The notes below the pieces were generated by a model. It had not been told where the DNA came from, made no database searches, and saw only the letters and a program-made list of their open reading frames with translations. From positions 1 to 64,000 of the forward strand of contig JANQPA010000057.1 in NCBI GenBank assembly GCA_028285545.1: 64,000 bases of DNA, read 5' to 3'. Origin of the DNA: Saprospiraceae bacterium. Lineage in GTDB: Bacteria; Bacteroidota; Bacteroidia; Chitinophagales; Saprospiraceae. The position numbers and the translations under genes were made by a program. Below are positions 37,006-46,527 of the stretch, piece by piece; the first letter of the stretch is position 1; each line of letters begins with the position of its first letter.

Positions 37006-39264
37006 TTGAAATCTTCGAGAACATCAATTGTAGTAATTTTAATGTTTGGGTTTTTGCTCAATACCTTTACTCCTGTTATAAAATCAATTGTTTCGACTAT
37101 TGAATACGCTGCATTATCCGAAAAGGAAATTTCACATGAAATATTAGTTGAATCAACGAGTTTTTTGGAGAAACTTAGTGCTAAAGATTTGATAAAATTC
37201 AAAGATTTTACCCAAAAAGACTTACTTCCCCTTATAGAAAAATTCGAATTACTTGATTCTATTTTAGTTAGAGAGATTAATGATGACGTTTTTGAGAACA
37301 GCTTATTTTTAAATGAATCTGTATCGATTATTAAGGAAATTAACGATATAAACCTCACAACAGAAAATAAGAATTTCAAAGATATTTTGGGTGCAATCTT
37401 ATTTTATTTTAATGAGATTCAGCAATTACTTGAAAAATCAAAATCATCTGAAGATTTACTTTTACCTAAAAGTAAATTAAGAAATTTGATAAATGGAATA
37501 TTTTCATTGATTTTAAATATCCTAGACAAAGGAAGTAGTGATAATAAATCAGTTGCCATACAAGAATATATGATTCAAAATTTAGGTAAAAAGTCTAAAA
37601 ACCTAATTGATGATAAACCATATTTTTCAATGCCACCTGAATATTCTCAAGAAAAAGAGAAAGAAATATTTGAATTTATCAAGTTAAATCCCCATAGCCC
37701 ATTAGGTTTGATTGCCTTGACACAGTTGTATATTGAAATGAGAAATATGTCCGATGCTCAATTAATATTTCGAAATTTTATTGCCCCACAAAAGATAGCA
37801 GACGAAGATATAAGAATTGGAAAATTATTAACAAAAGAGCAGATAAATGATTTTAATTCCAAAAATATTAACGCAAATTTAATTGAAGCAAATGTTTCCA
37901 TAAAGGAAAATGGGAATGCCATTATTGAAGAAGAATATGAAATTTTTGGTACCACGGAAGGGAAGGAAGTAATAATTCTACTACCATTCAGGAAGGAAAC
38001 ATTTTCTATATTAAATTTTCAAAATCAATCTGAAGATAAAATTGAGCAGTATGAATTAAGAAACTCATGGAAGTCTTCAACTGTAGTTACTATTAAAGAA
38101 GGGAAAGCACTTAAAAAGATAAAGTTAAAGTATGAGACAAGTGAATTTCTGAAGTATGACGATGAATTTGGGAAATATGTTTTTAGATACGGTGGGGTTT
38201 CTACTTCAAAAAGGTTGATATGTAATGTTTCCGTACCCAATACTTTTGCGATAACTAATTTGGAGCAATCTTATATTCAAGCAAAATCAGAAGACGAACA
38301 ATACGTTCTTAAATGGGTAAATCCTACTTTAGAATATAAAATTTCGCCAATTAAATATGTGGGGATAAAAAGTGGAGTTGCAGGCGAATTAGTCTCTGTA
38401 TGGCTAATGCATAAAAGATATACATTTACCTTGTTTGTATTTGTTGCTTTTCTGGTGCTAACTAATATCACCAATAAAAGGTTAAAAAGTATTTGGGCAA
38501 GTTTATCTTATTTAATGCTTGCGTTCTTGGTAGTGATTTACTTGATGAATGATATTCAGATTGTTGAAGCTCATGGAACTATTTTCGACAATATACCTAC
38601 TGCATTATACAGGATACTATTTGGAATTCTCCTAATGGGATTTATCGTTATGTCAGAAATTAGATATTTTTCAGGGAACAACTATGTCGTAACTTCAATG
38701 TGTATTTTCGAATTTGCCTTGGCAGCACTTTTCTTAAAACTATATTTTGACAATACTGATTTTAACAACACTATATTAACTGTTATAGCAATGATAGGAT
38801 TGTTAAGTTACTTGAATTCATTAGCGTCTGAGTTAGCAAATAGGCTGAATTATTATAAATCAACCTTATTCACATTTATGGTTATTACTTTCTGTATATT
38901 TTATTTTGTGTACAGAAATATTGAACTCTTCAAATTTTCTAAATCTACTCTATCTATAATAGGATATGTATTTGGAGGATTAATTTTGATATTACTGGGG
39001 ATTTTATTTATTGCAAGTGAGAGAAAAATTCTTAATAAAAGTAAAAAAGGTCTTTTTGCAAGAATATTTGAATGGCTTTCCATAACTTTAGAACCTATTG
39101 CAAGTGATAGTTCAAAAATTCTACTCATATTATTAGTAATCATAACTTTTTTCTTTAACTCTGCAATCCTTACTATTTTCATTGGTTTGGCATTCGCACT
39201 AGCAAGTGATTTATTGAAAAAAATAATTAATTATGATTCAATCATAGGAAAAGAAGAAAAATGA
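37006..39264 (+). CDS. Large orphan multi-pass membrane protein
   Basis: A 752-residue protein I do not recognise. It has an N-terminal signal anchor (TSIVVILMFGFLLNTF), a helical domain to about 260, a beta-rich domain about 290-460 (NANLIEANVSIKENGNAIIE, then KEVIILLPFRKETF), and eight or nine C-terminal transmembrane helices. The beta domain before a helix bundle recalls DUF2207-type proteins, but only loosely. The start is TTG 37006, which keeps the basic KSSR residues before the anchor; the next ATG (37042) cuts into it. The gene is clearly more AT-rich than its flanks and probably acquired. Confidence 0.72.
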   Translation: MKSSRTSIVVILMFGFLLNTFTPVIKSIVSTIEYAALSEKEISHEILVESTSFLEKLSAKDLIKFKDFTQKDLLPLIEKFELLDSILVREINDDVFENSLFLNESVSIIKEINDINLTTENKNFKDILGAILFYFNEIQQLLEKSKSSEDLLLPKSKLRNLINGIFSLILNILDKGSSDNKSVAIQEYMIQNLGKKSKNLIDDKPYFSMPPEYSQEKEKEIFEFIKLNPHSPLGLIALTQLYIEMRNMSDAQLIFRNFIAPQKIADEDIRIGKLLTKEQINDFNSKNINANLIEANVSIKENGNAIIEEEYEIFGTTEGKEVIILLPFRKETFSILNFQNQSEDKIEQYELRNSWKSSTVVTIKEGKALKKIKLKYETSEFLKYDDEFGKYVFRYGGVSTSKRLICNVSVPNTFAITNLEQSYIQAKSEDEQYVLKWVNPTLEYKISPIKYVGIKSGVAGELVSVWLMHKRYTFTLFVFVAFLVLTNITNKRLKSIWASLSYLMLAFLVVIYLMNDIQIVEAHGTIFDNIPTALYRILFGILLMGFIVMSEIRYFSGNNYVVTSMCIFEFALAALFLKLYFDNTDFNNTILTVIAMIGLLSYLNSLASELANRLNYYKSTLFTFMVITFCIFYFVYRNIELFKFSKSTLSIIGYVFGGLILILLGILFIASERKILNKSKKGLFARIFEWLSITLEPIASDSSKILLILLVIITFFFNSAILTIFIGLAFALASDLLKKIINYDSIIGKEEK

Positions 39265-39809
39265 AGACTGTCTGCAACAAGGACTAAACGACAATAGACT
39301 TTATGCTGCGCGATCGCGTTCCACTTTACCTGCATCTCATTTCCCAATGAAATTAGATTAATAAAATATGAATTCAAGAATCTTACCTCAATTCAGCTAT
39401 CATCAGTTGGGGCAAACAAATTTAAATTTGTCAATTTTTCGTGAATTGACTCTAAAAAGCCTATTTCAGGACTTATGTAAACTATATAAGTAGTACAGAC
39501 AACTCATCTAAAGGCCTAAAATCATATAAGTGGGATTCACAATAGTGCTTTACTGTCAACAGAAATAAGAAGAATATTTATACTTCATCCAGAAAAGCTG
39601 CCACCATTGAGTCCACCCTAACAAAAAATAAACTCACTGAAAGAGTATTATTTTCTAAATTGTAGACCTCATAGCCTGCTTGCATCCAAAAGATAATAAA
39701 TGTATTTTTCAGACTCATCTGAAAAAAGCTGTTCCAAACGAAACTGCCTTCAATTTCCAAACTGGAGGGCAAGCTTCAAAAAAGCAATAAATCAACAAAA
39801 ACTTCTAAA
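39265..39809. other. Gene-free spacer after the orphan membrane gene
   Basis: This 545-base stretch shows no supported gene. It has a GCGATCGC octamer near 39311 and AT-rich sequence. A 64-codon frame on the minus strand (39578-39772) lacks a family match or start context and is not called. Confidence 0.4.
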
Positions 39810-40163
39810 ATGAAATCACTCAAAATATTTGCCCTCTGCCTAACTTCCGTGTTCATCTGCTCCCATTCCTACGGTCAAGACAACTTCTTTAGCCTGCTCG
39901 ATGAAATTGATAAATTGGAATATGATATCGTGATAGCTTTTAAAAATACCAATACCGTAAAAAATATAAAGGATAAGATTAGTCTGGCAAAAAAAGCGGC
40001 AGAAGATGTTCATATTGAGTATACTATTCAGAATGGTCTTATCCAAAATTTTACTTTCAAAGGCAATGGCTTTAACTGTTCTTCTGAAAAATTTGGAAAG
40101 TTCATTCTTGCCATTAAAAATGGGGTAGTGGCAGGCTGCTCTATTGTGGATAAAAAAGAGTAA
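39810..40163 (+). CDS. Small secreted protein of unknown function
   Basis: A 117-residue exported protein with signal peptide (IFALCLTSVFICSHSYG, cleavage about 22). The mature part has a helix (FFSLLDEIDKLEYDIVIAF), a lysine-rich segment and two cysteines (FNCSSE, AGCSIV) that could form a disulfide. It ends 14 bases before fpg but is unlikely to share its function. Confidence 0.62.
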   Translation: MKSLKIFALCLTSVFICSHSYGQDNFFSLLDEIDKLEYDIVIAFKNTNTVKNIKDKISLAKKAAEDVHIEYTIQNGLIQNFTFKGNGFNCSSEKFGKFILAIKNGVVAGCSIVDKKE

Positions 40164-40177
40164 AATAACTACGACAT

Positions 40178-41026
40178 ATGCCCGAACTACCCGAAGTAGA
40201 AAATAATCGCCGATACCTCGCACCCAATGTGCTTCACAAGAAGATTACCGAGATAGAAGTTCTTAAACCCAAGATTGTAAAACAGAATTCCCAATTTGGA
40301 CAACAGTTAAAAGGGCTGCATTTTACTTCCCTTAAACGACGGGCCAAACTGCTGATTTTTGAAACCAATGATTCCAATACCTTTGTTCTGGGGCATTTGG
40401 GCATGACTGGGGTATTTCTTTTTAATGAAGCGAATTTTGAATCGAGGCAGGAAAGTGATATTTATGAGGATCCCAACTCCATCTACCGACATGCCCGACT
40501 AATTTATCACTTTGTAGATGGTAGCCAGCTGCTTTTTAGGGATATGCGCATGTTTGGATATAACATTATCGCCACGGAAGAAGAGAAAAACCAGGCAACA
40601 GCTAAATACGGAATAGAACCAGGCTTGGCCAACTACACCTGGGAAAATTTTCAGACCATTTTTAATAACCGGAAAACCAGCATCAAGAGCCTTTTGCTGA
40701 ATCAAAATGTCATTGCAGGTCTGGGAAATATTTATGCGGACGAGGTCCTGTTTTTATCAAAAGTTCATCCTAAACGACTTGTCCATTCCATTAATGAGAC
40801 CGAGAAAAAAGCATTGTTTAAAAATGTTTCCGAAGTTTTGATGGAGGCCATCCAACGGGGCGGAGAGATCTCCTATTCGCCCTCAGAAGAAGAAGAGGAG
40901 GCTTCCCATCTTTATGTTTATGGTAGAACAGGACAGGCTTGTAAAGTATGCCAATCAGTTATTGAAAAAACCAAAGTGGCAGGACGAGGAACGCATTTTT
41001 GCTGCCTTTGTCAGAAGGCCCATTGA
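40178..41026 (+). CDS. mutM: Formamidopyrimidine-DNA glycosylase (Fpg/Nei family)
   Basis: A 282-residue DNA repair glycosylase/AP lyase. The N-terminal MPELPEVE exposes the catalytic Pro2 and Glu3; the conserved Lys is in RRAKLL; GHLGMTG and GLGNIYADEVLF are family blocks; and the zinc finger is Cys255, Cys258, Cys275, Cys278 (Cx2C-x16-Cx2C). The sequence deviates from strict MutM in places (MRMFGYN for the usual RRFG), so a Nei-like substrate range is possible. It overlaps no gene once the downstream frame is started correctly. Confidence 0.9.
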   Translation: MPELPEVENNRRYLAPNVLHKKITEIEVLKPKIVKQNSQFGQQLKGLHFTSLKRRAKLLIFETNDSNTFVLGHLGMTGVFLFNEANFESRQESDIYEDPNSIYRHARLIYHFVDGSQLLFRDMRMFGYNIIATEEEKNQATAKYGIEPGLANYTWENFQTIFNNRKTSIKSLLLNQNVIAGLGNIYADEVLFLSKVHPKRLVHSINETEKKALFKNVSEVLMEAIQRGGEISYSPSEEEEEASHLYVYGRTGQACKVCQSVIEKTKVAGRGTHFCCLCQKAH

Positions 41027-41054
41027 TAATATTTACGAAATTTTAGATCTATCA

Positions 41055-41903
41055 ATGAAAATATTTTCAAAAATATGGACCCTTCTAAAATTAAGAGATA
41101 GTAAGCTCCAAAAGAATCCATTGGACAAAGTGGAATTCACTCATTATTATTTTAAGCAAATTTCGGAGAAATACCCTACCATATCTTATGAATTGGTAGA
41201 ACCTTTAACAATTAAGGCAATCACCGCTAAGGGAACCCAAGTATATCATCATTTAGATAATTCCTTTAGAGAATATCAAATGGATCTCAACGATTTAGAT
41301 AAAATCCTAGAAAGATATATTACTGCATCAGGAAATCTTTACAAAGAACCAAAAGATATTGATAAAAACAGAATTGTCCCAATCATTAAGCCCATTGATT
41401 ATTTTGAACAGCTTGAAAGCTTTACTGGACCTGAGGATAGTGAGAATCTACCAAATTTAGTTTGGGAGCCCTATAATGAAGGGTTAATTATAGTATATGC
41501 GGAAGATCAAGAAAATACCATTAACTACTTTCATAAAGAAGAATTTGAAAAACTAAAAATCGAAAAGCAAGACTTGAAAGAACTGTCCATTAGAAATTTG
41601 GAAGAAATAGTGCCCAAGATAGAACGATCAGGAGAAAATGGTAGTTATATGTTAATAGCTGGAGGAGATTATGAAGCAAGCCTTATTCTAATGACAGATC
41701 TTTGGAATTCAGACAATTTTGCAGTCGACGGAGATCTGGTTATTGCCATTCCTAACCGGGATTTAGTATTAATAACCGGCTCAAATAATTATGAACAATT
41801 AAAGCATTGGGAAACATTTGTCCATGAATGTTATGATACAGGAAATCATCCTGTTTCTCCAAATTTTTTCCAATGGAATGGTGAAAGGTTTATTTTAATC
41901 TGA
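41055..41903 (+). CDS. DUF1444 protein
   Basis: A 282-residue protein. Features of DUF1444 (YtpQ-like) are NRIVPIIKPIDYFEQL, GLIIVYAEDQENTINYFHKE, then LSIRNLEEIVPKI and DLVIAIPNRDLVLITGS. Function unknown. I start at ATG 41055; the longer frame from 40914 overlaps the fpg 3' end by over 110 bases. It precedes two nucleotidyltransferase genes on the same strand, separated by a two-hairpin repeat. Confidence 0.7.
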   Translation: MKIFSKIWTLLKLRDSKLQKNPLDKVEFTHYYFKQISEKYPTISYELVEPLTIKAITAKGTQVYHHLDNSFREYQMDLNDLDKILERYITASGNLYKEPKDIDKNRIVPIIKPIDYFEQLESFTGPEDSENLPNLVWEPYNEGLIIVYAEDQENTINYFHKEEFEKLKIEKQDLKELSIRNLEEIVPKIERSGENGSYMLIAGGDYEASLILMTDLWNSDNFAVDGDLVIAIPNRDLVLITGSNNYEQLKHWETFVHECYDTGNHPVSPNFFQWNGERFILI

Positions 41904-41913
41904 ACGGCTGTCC

Positions 41914-41984
41914 AGCCTCGCTAGAGGCTTGACACCGGTCACTATAAATTGGCAAAACTAAAGTACCGTGCCTTTAGGTACGGT
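41914..41984. repeat. Two-hairpin dispersed element, copy A
   Basis: Hairpin 1 is AGCCTC-GCTA-GAGGCT (41914-41929); after a 35-base spacer hairpin 2 is ACCGTGCCTTTAGGTACGGT (41965-41984). Copy B at 50767-50834 has an identical hairpin 1 and the same hairpin-2 core GTGCCTTTAGGTAC with changed outer pairs. It sits between the DUF1444 and nucleotidyltransferase genes. Confidence 0.85.
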
Positions 41985-42002
41985 GCAAAAAAGTACATAA
42001 TA

Positions 42003-42764
42003 TTGAAAGAACAAATAAAAAAACAACTCCAGCACCTAAAAGAAAAAGAAGATATCAAAATATTGTTAGCCGTTGAGAGTGGAAGTAGAGCCTGGGGCTT
42101 TCCGTCTCCTGATAGTGATTATGATGTCAGAATAATTTATTTGAGAAAACCGGAATGGTATTTATCAATAGATGATAAAAAAGATACTATTGAATATTTC
42201 CATGGTAAGCTTTTAGATATCGGCGGCTGGGATATCCGCAAAACATTAAGGCTACTCAGAAAATCAAATGCTACTCCTTTTGAATGGGCACAATCACCGA
42301 TCATTTATGAAGAGAAGAGAGGTTTTCGAGAACAATTAATGCATCTGGCCAGAGAGTTTTTTCAGCCAATTCATAGTTTAAATCATTACAGAGGAATCGC
42401 AAAAAATAGCTATAATAAACTTTCTGCCGCTGGAGAAATTAAACTAAAAACACTGTTTTATATCATAAGACCTATACTTGCAGGGGTTTGGATTATTAAA
42501 AATGGGACAACTCCACCGATGGATATTGAGAATTTAATGAAGAGTATTGAGGACAAGAGTATTATCAATAAAATTAGAGCTTTGATTAAAACCAAAGAGT
42601 CTGTTAATGAAGATTATACTTACTCTCTTGAGCCAGATATCCAAAAATTTATAGACAATCATTTTCAAGAGCTTGAACTCATTGATTCTTTAGAAAAAAA
42701 GATGATTCCAGAAACTCAAATATTAGATTCCTTTTACAGAGAACTAATAAATAAATTTTATTAA
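42003..42764 (+). CDS. COG3541-type nucleotidyltransferase, first of a pair
   Basis: A 253-residue polymerase-beta-like nucleotidyltransferase: AVESGSRAWGFPSPDSDYDV gives the GS motif and paired Asp of the active site. The C-terminal half is helical, with YRGIAKNSYNKLS and IKLKTLFYIIRPIL typical of YcgL/COG3541 proteins. I start at TTG 42003, which places the motif at the family-normal distance; an upstream TTG (41949) would run through the hairpin repeat. There is no ATG before the motif. The stop overlaps the ATG of the next nucleotidyltransferase by one base. Confidence 0.78.
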   Translation: MKEQIKKQLQHLKEKEDIKILLAVESGSRAWGFPSPDSDYDVRIIYLRKPEWYLSIDDKKDTIEYFHGKLLDIGGWDIRKTLRLLRKSNATPFEWAQSPIIYEEKRGFREQLMHLAREFFQPIHSLNHYRGIAKNSYNKLSAAGEIKLKTLFYIIRPILAGVWIIKNGTTPPMDIENLMKSIEDKSIINKIRALIKTKESVNEDYTYSLEPDIQKFIDNHFQELELIDSLEKKMIPETQILDSFYRELINKFY

Positions 42765-43834
42765 TGACTATTCAAGATCTTAAAGATCAAAACTTAATAA
42801 TTTATGAGTGTATTTCTGGTAGTAAGGCTTATGGCCTGGACCTCCCGGAATCAGACACAGATATCAGAGGAGTATTTATCCTGCCTCAGGATCAGCTGTA
42901 TGGACTGCATTATATTGCACAAATTGCCAATGAAACAAATGATATAGTCTATTATGAACTCGGAAGATTCATTGAACTTATGAAAAAGAATAATCCTAAC
43001 CTCTTAGAATTATTAGCGACCCCGACAGATAAAGTTTTAATAAAACATCCCCTTATTGATAGCATTAGTCCCGATCTTTTTATCTCAAAAAGATGTAAAG
43101 ACACTTTTGGTGGCTACGCATTTACTCAAGTCAAAAAAGCCAGAGGATTAAATAAAAAGATTGTAAACCCTACAGATGAAAGGAAGAAAACAATCTTAGA
43201 ATTTTGTTATGTATTACATAATCAAGGATCGATTCCTCTGAATAAATGGCTAATCTTGAATTCTTACAGCCAAATCCAGTGCGGATTGGTAAATATTCCT
43301 CATGTAAAAGATGTATTTGGACTGTTTGTTGATGCAGAAAATAAATTTGAATATCGAGGAATAATGAAAAAGGAAAATGCTACATCAGTACTCCTGAGCA
43401 GTATTCCGAAAGGAGAGAAACCAGCTGCTTATTTATATTTTAATCAAGATGGATATATAAAGTATTGTAAAGATTACCGCGAATATTGGGATTGGGTCGC
43501 TAAGAGGAATGAGGCCAGGTATCAAACTAATATTGAGCATGGTAAAAACTATGATTCAAAAAATATGATGCATACTTTTCGACTATTAGATATGGCGGTT
43601 GAAATTTTAATATCAGGGAAAATCCAGGTTAAGAGACCTAATAGGGAGGAATTATTATCCATTAGAAGAGGAGAATGGCATTATGATGATTTAATTGAAA
43701 AAGCCAATCAAAAAATGAAAGAAGTAGAAAAGGCCTACAAGACTAGCAATTTACAAGAAGTGCCCGATGAGAAAAAAATAGAAGATTTGCTGATAAGCTT
43801 GAGAAGGGAATTGTACAATGGAAAAGAGAAGTAA
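42764..43834 (+). CDS. COG3541-type nucleotidyltransferase, second of a pair
   Basis: A 356-residue protein with ISGSKAYGLDLPESDTDIRG, the same catalytic GS...DxD arrangement as its neighbour but otherwise quite different. Helical segments (KRCKDTFGGYAFTQVKKARG, MMHTFRLLDMAVEIL) match the longer COG3541 branch that occurs in phage and bacterial RNA-repair-like settings. The pair overlaps at TAATG, so they are co-translated and may act together. Nucleotide and target are unknown. Confidence 0.8.
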   Translation: MTIQDLKDQNLIIYECISGSKAYGLDLPESDTDIRGVFILPQDQLYGLHYIAQIANETNDIVYYELGRFIELMKKNNPNLLELLATPTDKVLIKHPLIDSISPDLFISKRCKDTFGGYAFTQVKKARGLNKKIVNPTDERKKTILEFCYVLHNQGSIPLNKWLILNSYSQIQCGLVNIPHVKDVFGLFVDAENKFEYRGIMKKENATSVLLSSIPKGEKPAAYLYFNQDGYIKYCKDYREYWDWVAKRNEARYQTNIEHGKNYDSKNMMHTFRLLDMAVEILISGKIQVKRPNREELLSIRRGEWHYDDLIEKANQKMKEVEKAYKTSNLQEVPDEKKIEDLLISLRRELYNGKEK

Positions 43835-43896
43835 TTTAAACAAAAGCTCTTGCCTCCTTCACCTTAACCTTATATAAAACCCGTTACCTCCTCTTC

Positions 43897-44769
43897 ATGA
43901 AAAACCTCCAATACATAAAATTCCACAACCAAAAAAGCTCTCACCCAGGCTTTGACCTGGTGAAATTGGAGAAACTGCTCAGCCATGAAGGAAATCCCGA
44001 AATTACCCAACTACATAAAATCGGGTTTTTTCATATTCTCCTTATTACAGGAGGGAAAGGGGCTCATACCATAGATTTTACAGACTACCCATATGCAAAG
44101 GGAACCTTACTGACAGTACGGAAAGACCAGGTGCATCGGTTTTTTAAAAGCACAGATGCCAAAGGCCATATCCTGTTGTTTACCGAAGATTTTTTGGCCA
44201 GTCACTTCAGCAAGACAGAGGTACTGCGATCTTTCCAATTGTTCAATGAATTATTGAGTTCTCCCAAATTAGAATTAAACCAGTCAGATTTTCAGGAAAT
44301 ATTGGATTTGGTCCTGCAAATTGAATCAGAATATAAGGAGCATGAAGATGAGTTTTCGATAGGTATTATCCGAAGTGCTTTGCACATGCTGGTGATTAAA
44401 TTATTCCGAATCAAAGCAAGGAAAGGAAATAAATTGGTAAAGCGGAAATATCTTCCAGAATTTTTACAATTCCAGAAGCTGGTGGAAGAAAAGGGTTTTG
44501 AAACCAGAAAAGCTTCTGATTATGCTCAATTAATGAATTGTACCACCAAAACACTCAATAATTTCTGCCGGGCTATCGTTGACAAATCTGCTAAAGCCGT
44601 GATTGACGAAATTGTAATTACTCAAATCAAAAGATTGTTGATCAATACACCGCTCTCCATAACAGAAATTGCCTATGCGGCGGGATTTAATGAGCCCACC
44701 AATTTTTACAAATACTTCAAAAAACACAGCAATAGTTCACCCGAAGTTTTTCGAAAAACATATGCTTAG
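43897..44769 (+). CDS. AraC-family transcriptional regulator
   Basis: A 290-residue regulator: N-terminal cupin-like sensor (about 30-120, GFFHILLITGGKGAHTIDF) and C-terminal double helix-turn-helix (about 195-288, ending ITEIAYAAGFNEPTNFYKYF and KKHSNSSPEVFRKTY). The SnoaL-type gene starts 100 bases downstream on the same strand with its own -7 box and is the likely target. Confidence 0.9.
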   Translation: MKNLQYIKFHNQKSSHPGFDLVKLEKLLSHEGNPEITQLHKIGFFHILLITGGKGAHTIDFTDYPYAKGTLLTVRKDQVHRFFKSTDAKGHILLFTEDFLASHFSKTEVLRSFQLFNELLSSPKLELNQSDFQEILDLVLQIESEYKEHEDEFSIGIIRSALHMLVIKLFRIKARKGNKLVKRKYLPEFLQFQKLVEEKGFETRKASDYAQLMNCTTKTLNNFCRAIVDKSAKAVIDEIVITQIKRLLINTPLSITEIAYAAGFNEPTNFYKYFKKHSNSSPEVFRKTYA

Positions 44770-44832
44770 CTACTTTCCCATTTTTACAGTCTAAAGGCAT
44801 TTTTTGACCTTTTTAGCTCCTCAATCCGCCCA

Positions 44833-44840
44833 TAACTTTG
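44833..44840 (+). promoter_or_regulatory. -7 box ahead of the SnoaL-like gene
   Basis: TAACTTTG matches the TAnnTTTG consensus, 29 bases before the TTG start at 44869. The nearest TTTG upstream (44803-44806) is 26 bases away, longer than usual, which would fit an activator-dependent promoter next to the AraC gene. Confidence 0.45.
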
Positions 44841-44868
44841 TGTCAGAAATTTATTCAAAATAAAATTT

Positions 44869-45771
44869 TTGAAATCTGCACAAATAATCATGGCAATCCT
44901 CACTGCATTCACTTTTGGCAGTGACCATCTATTTTCTCAACAACTCAAAAGCGGAATAAAAATGACAACTGAAGATCAAAAAAATCAGGAAATTAAAACA
45001 GCAACAACATTAAGTAATAAGGAAAAGGCAGTAGCCTTACTCAATAGCTTTAATACGGGCGATCCTACCCCCATTTCTTATGTCAATCCTAGCAAATATA
45101 TCCAACATAACCTTGGGGTAGGGGATGGCCTGGAAGGATTTGGGGAAGTTATGAAAATGAAGCCTCCTCAAGGATTTAAAGCCAATGTGGTTAGAGCCTT
45201 TCAAGACGGTGATTATGTAGTTGCACATACGGAATATGACTTTTTTGGACCCAAAGCAGGCTTTGACGTTTTCCGTTTTGAAGATGGTTTGATTGTTGAG
45301 CATTGGGACAATCTTTCAGAAATAACCCCTCCTAATCCAAGTGGCAGAACGCAATTTGACGGAGCTGTAGATATCATAGATTTGGACAAAACAGAAGACA
45401 ATAAAAACCTGGTTCGCTCCTTTGTTCAGGAAGTTCTAATGGATGGAAAATTAGATAATTTGACCTCCTTTATCAACCCTAATCAATATTTGCAACATAA
45501 CTCAGGTATTGCAGATGGCCTGGATGGCCTGGGGAATGCTTTAAAATATTTTGCAGAAAATGGACTGGTTTTGGAATATGATCAAGTTCATAAGGTGCTA
45601 GGGGAGGGTAATTTCGTCCTTACTATGAGTGAAGGTAAATTCGGAAAAGGAGATCATGTAGCCTATTATGATCTATTCCGAATAGAAGATGGACTGATTG
45701 TAGAACACTGGGATATTATCCAGCCCATACCACCAAAATCAGAGCATAAAAATGATAATGGAAAGTTTTAA
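44869..45771 (+). CDS. Exported protein with two SnoaL-like (NTF2-fold) domains
   Basis: A 300-residue protein with a signal peptide (SAQIIMAILTAFTFGSDHLFS). Two SnoaL-type domains follow: 50-160 (YVNPSKYIQHNLGVGDGLEG, DVFRFEDGLIVEHWDNL) and 180-290 (INPNQYLQHNSGIADGLDGL, DLFRIEDGLIVEHWDII). The near-identical strand pattern shows an internal duplication. TTG 44869 is preferred because it keeps the Lys before the hydrophobic core; ATG 44890 is the alternative. Activity unknown; the family includes cyclases and predicted ester hydrolases. Confidence 0.78.
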   Translation: MKSAQIIMAILTAFTFGSDHLFSQQLKSGIKMTTEDQKNQEIKTATTLSNKEKAVALLNSFNTGDPTPISYVNPSKYIQHNLGVGDGLEGFGEVMKMKPPQGFKANVVRAFQDGDYVVAHTEYDFFGPKAGFDVFRFEDGLIVEHWDNLSEITPPNPSGRTQFDGAVDIIDLDKTEDNKNLVRSFVQEVLMDGKLDNLTSFINPNQYLQHNSGIADGLDGLGNALKYFAENGLVLEYDQVHKVLGEGNFVLTMSEGKFGKGDHVAYYDLFRIEDGLIVEHWDIIQPIPPKSEHKNDNGKF

Positions 45772-45798
45772 AAGCAATATACTGGTGAAATAATATTA

Positions 45799-45833
45799 GC
45801 TGACGAATAAGGCCGGAGGACTTATTCGTCAGC
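45799..45833. terminator. Perfect 13-bp hairpin after the SnoaL-like gene
   Basis: GCTGACGAATAAG (45799-45811) and CTTATTCGTCAGC (45821-45833) with a 9-base loop. It lies 27 bases after the stop codon but has no T run, so it may be a weak terminator or an RNA-stability hairpin. Confidence 0.55.
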
Positions 45834-45897
45834 CATTATATTAAAATCCTGTGTCAAACATTATGTAAATTGCTTCTATTACTAATTTTTTGACAAA

Positions 45898-46527
45898 ATG
45901 GATGGGTTAAATCTCAAATTTAAGCTGAGTAATTATGATCGGTATTTCCTCAAGAAATTACCCCAATCCTTAAAGCAATTGATGGATGAAGAGTTAATGG
46001 AAGCTAAAAACAGGTTTGTAGTGATATTCAATGAAGAATCAGAGCATATCATGGATGAGCCAGGCCAAAGTTTTCAACTCATGTGCTCGTATATGGCTGC
46101 TTATTATGAAAAATTAAATTCCAAAGGCTTATCCAAGGAGAAAATCTTGGATTTACTAAGTGAATCTCTCATTAAAAGTGCTGGGGGCAATTATGTGAAA
46201 TGGATGACTCGAATTATGCTATGGATAAAAAGAGACAAACGCAAATTTATCGAAAAATCAACCCTTCAAAGTAAAAAGACCTATGGCAGCTTTCTGGATA
46301 TGAGAGAAGAAAATGCCCCAAAACAATTTACCTCCGTGATTACTTCCTGTGGCTTCTTTGATTTTTTTAATAGAAGAGGGATTCCTGAATTGACGAGTAT
46401 TTTTTGCAAATGGGATGATCTATGGGCCAAAGAAATTAATAAACAAAATTGTGGCGTGAGGTTTGAACGGCCAACTACCATTGCAGAGGGGGAGGAAAGT
46501 TGTAGGTTTGAGTTTTATTTTTTGTAA
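45898..46527 (+). CDS. L-2-amino-thiazoline-4-carboxylic acid hydrolase-like protein
   Basis: A 209-residue soluble protein. The C-terminal pattern VITSCGFFDFFNRRGIPELT, FCKWDDLWAKEI and the closing GVRFERPTTIAEGEESCRFE matches the ATC-hydrolase family (enzymes opening the thiazoline ring on the way to cysteine), which keeps the Cys and the final CxF. Real substrate in this organism is uncertain because many members are uncharacterised. It stands alone. Confidence 0.7.
   Translation: MDGLNLKFKLSNYDRYFLKKLPQSLKQLMDEELMEAKNRFVVIFNEESEHIMDEPGQSFQLMCSYMAAYYEKLNSKGLSKEKILDLLSESLIKSAGGNYVKWMTRIMLWIKRDKRKFIEKSTLQSKKTYGSFLDMREENAPKQFTSVITSCGFFDFFNRRGIPELTSIFCKWDDLWAKEINKQNCGVRFERPTTIAEGEESCRFEFYFL

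Noticed and set aside
39578-39772. 64-codon minus-strand frame in the spacer before the small secreted gene
   Set aside because: No recognisable motif, no promoter or neighbour logic; too short to support.
40914-41054. Longer start for the DUF1444 protein overlapping fpg
   Set aside because: The overlap would cover the Fpg zinc finger codons; the ATG at 41055 gives a normal family length.
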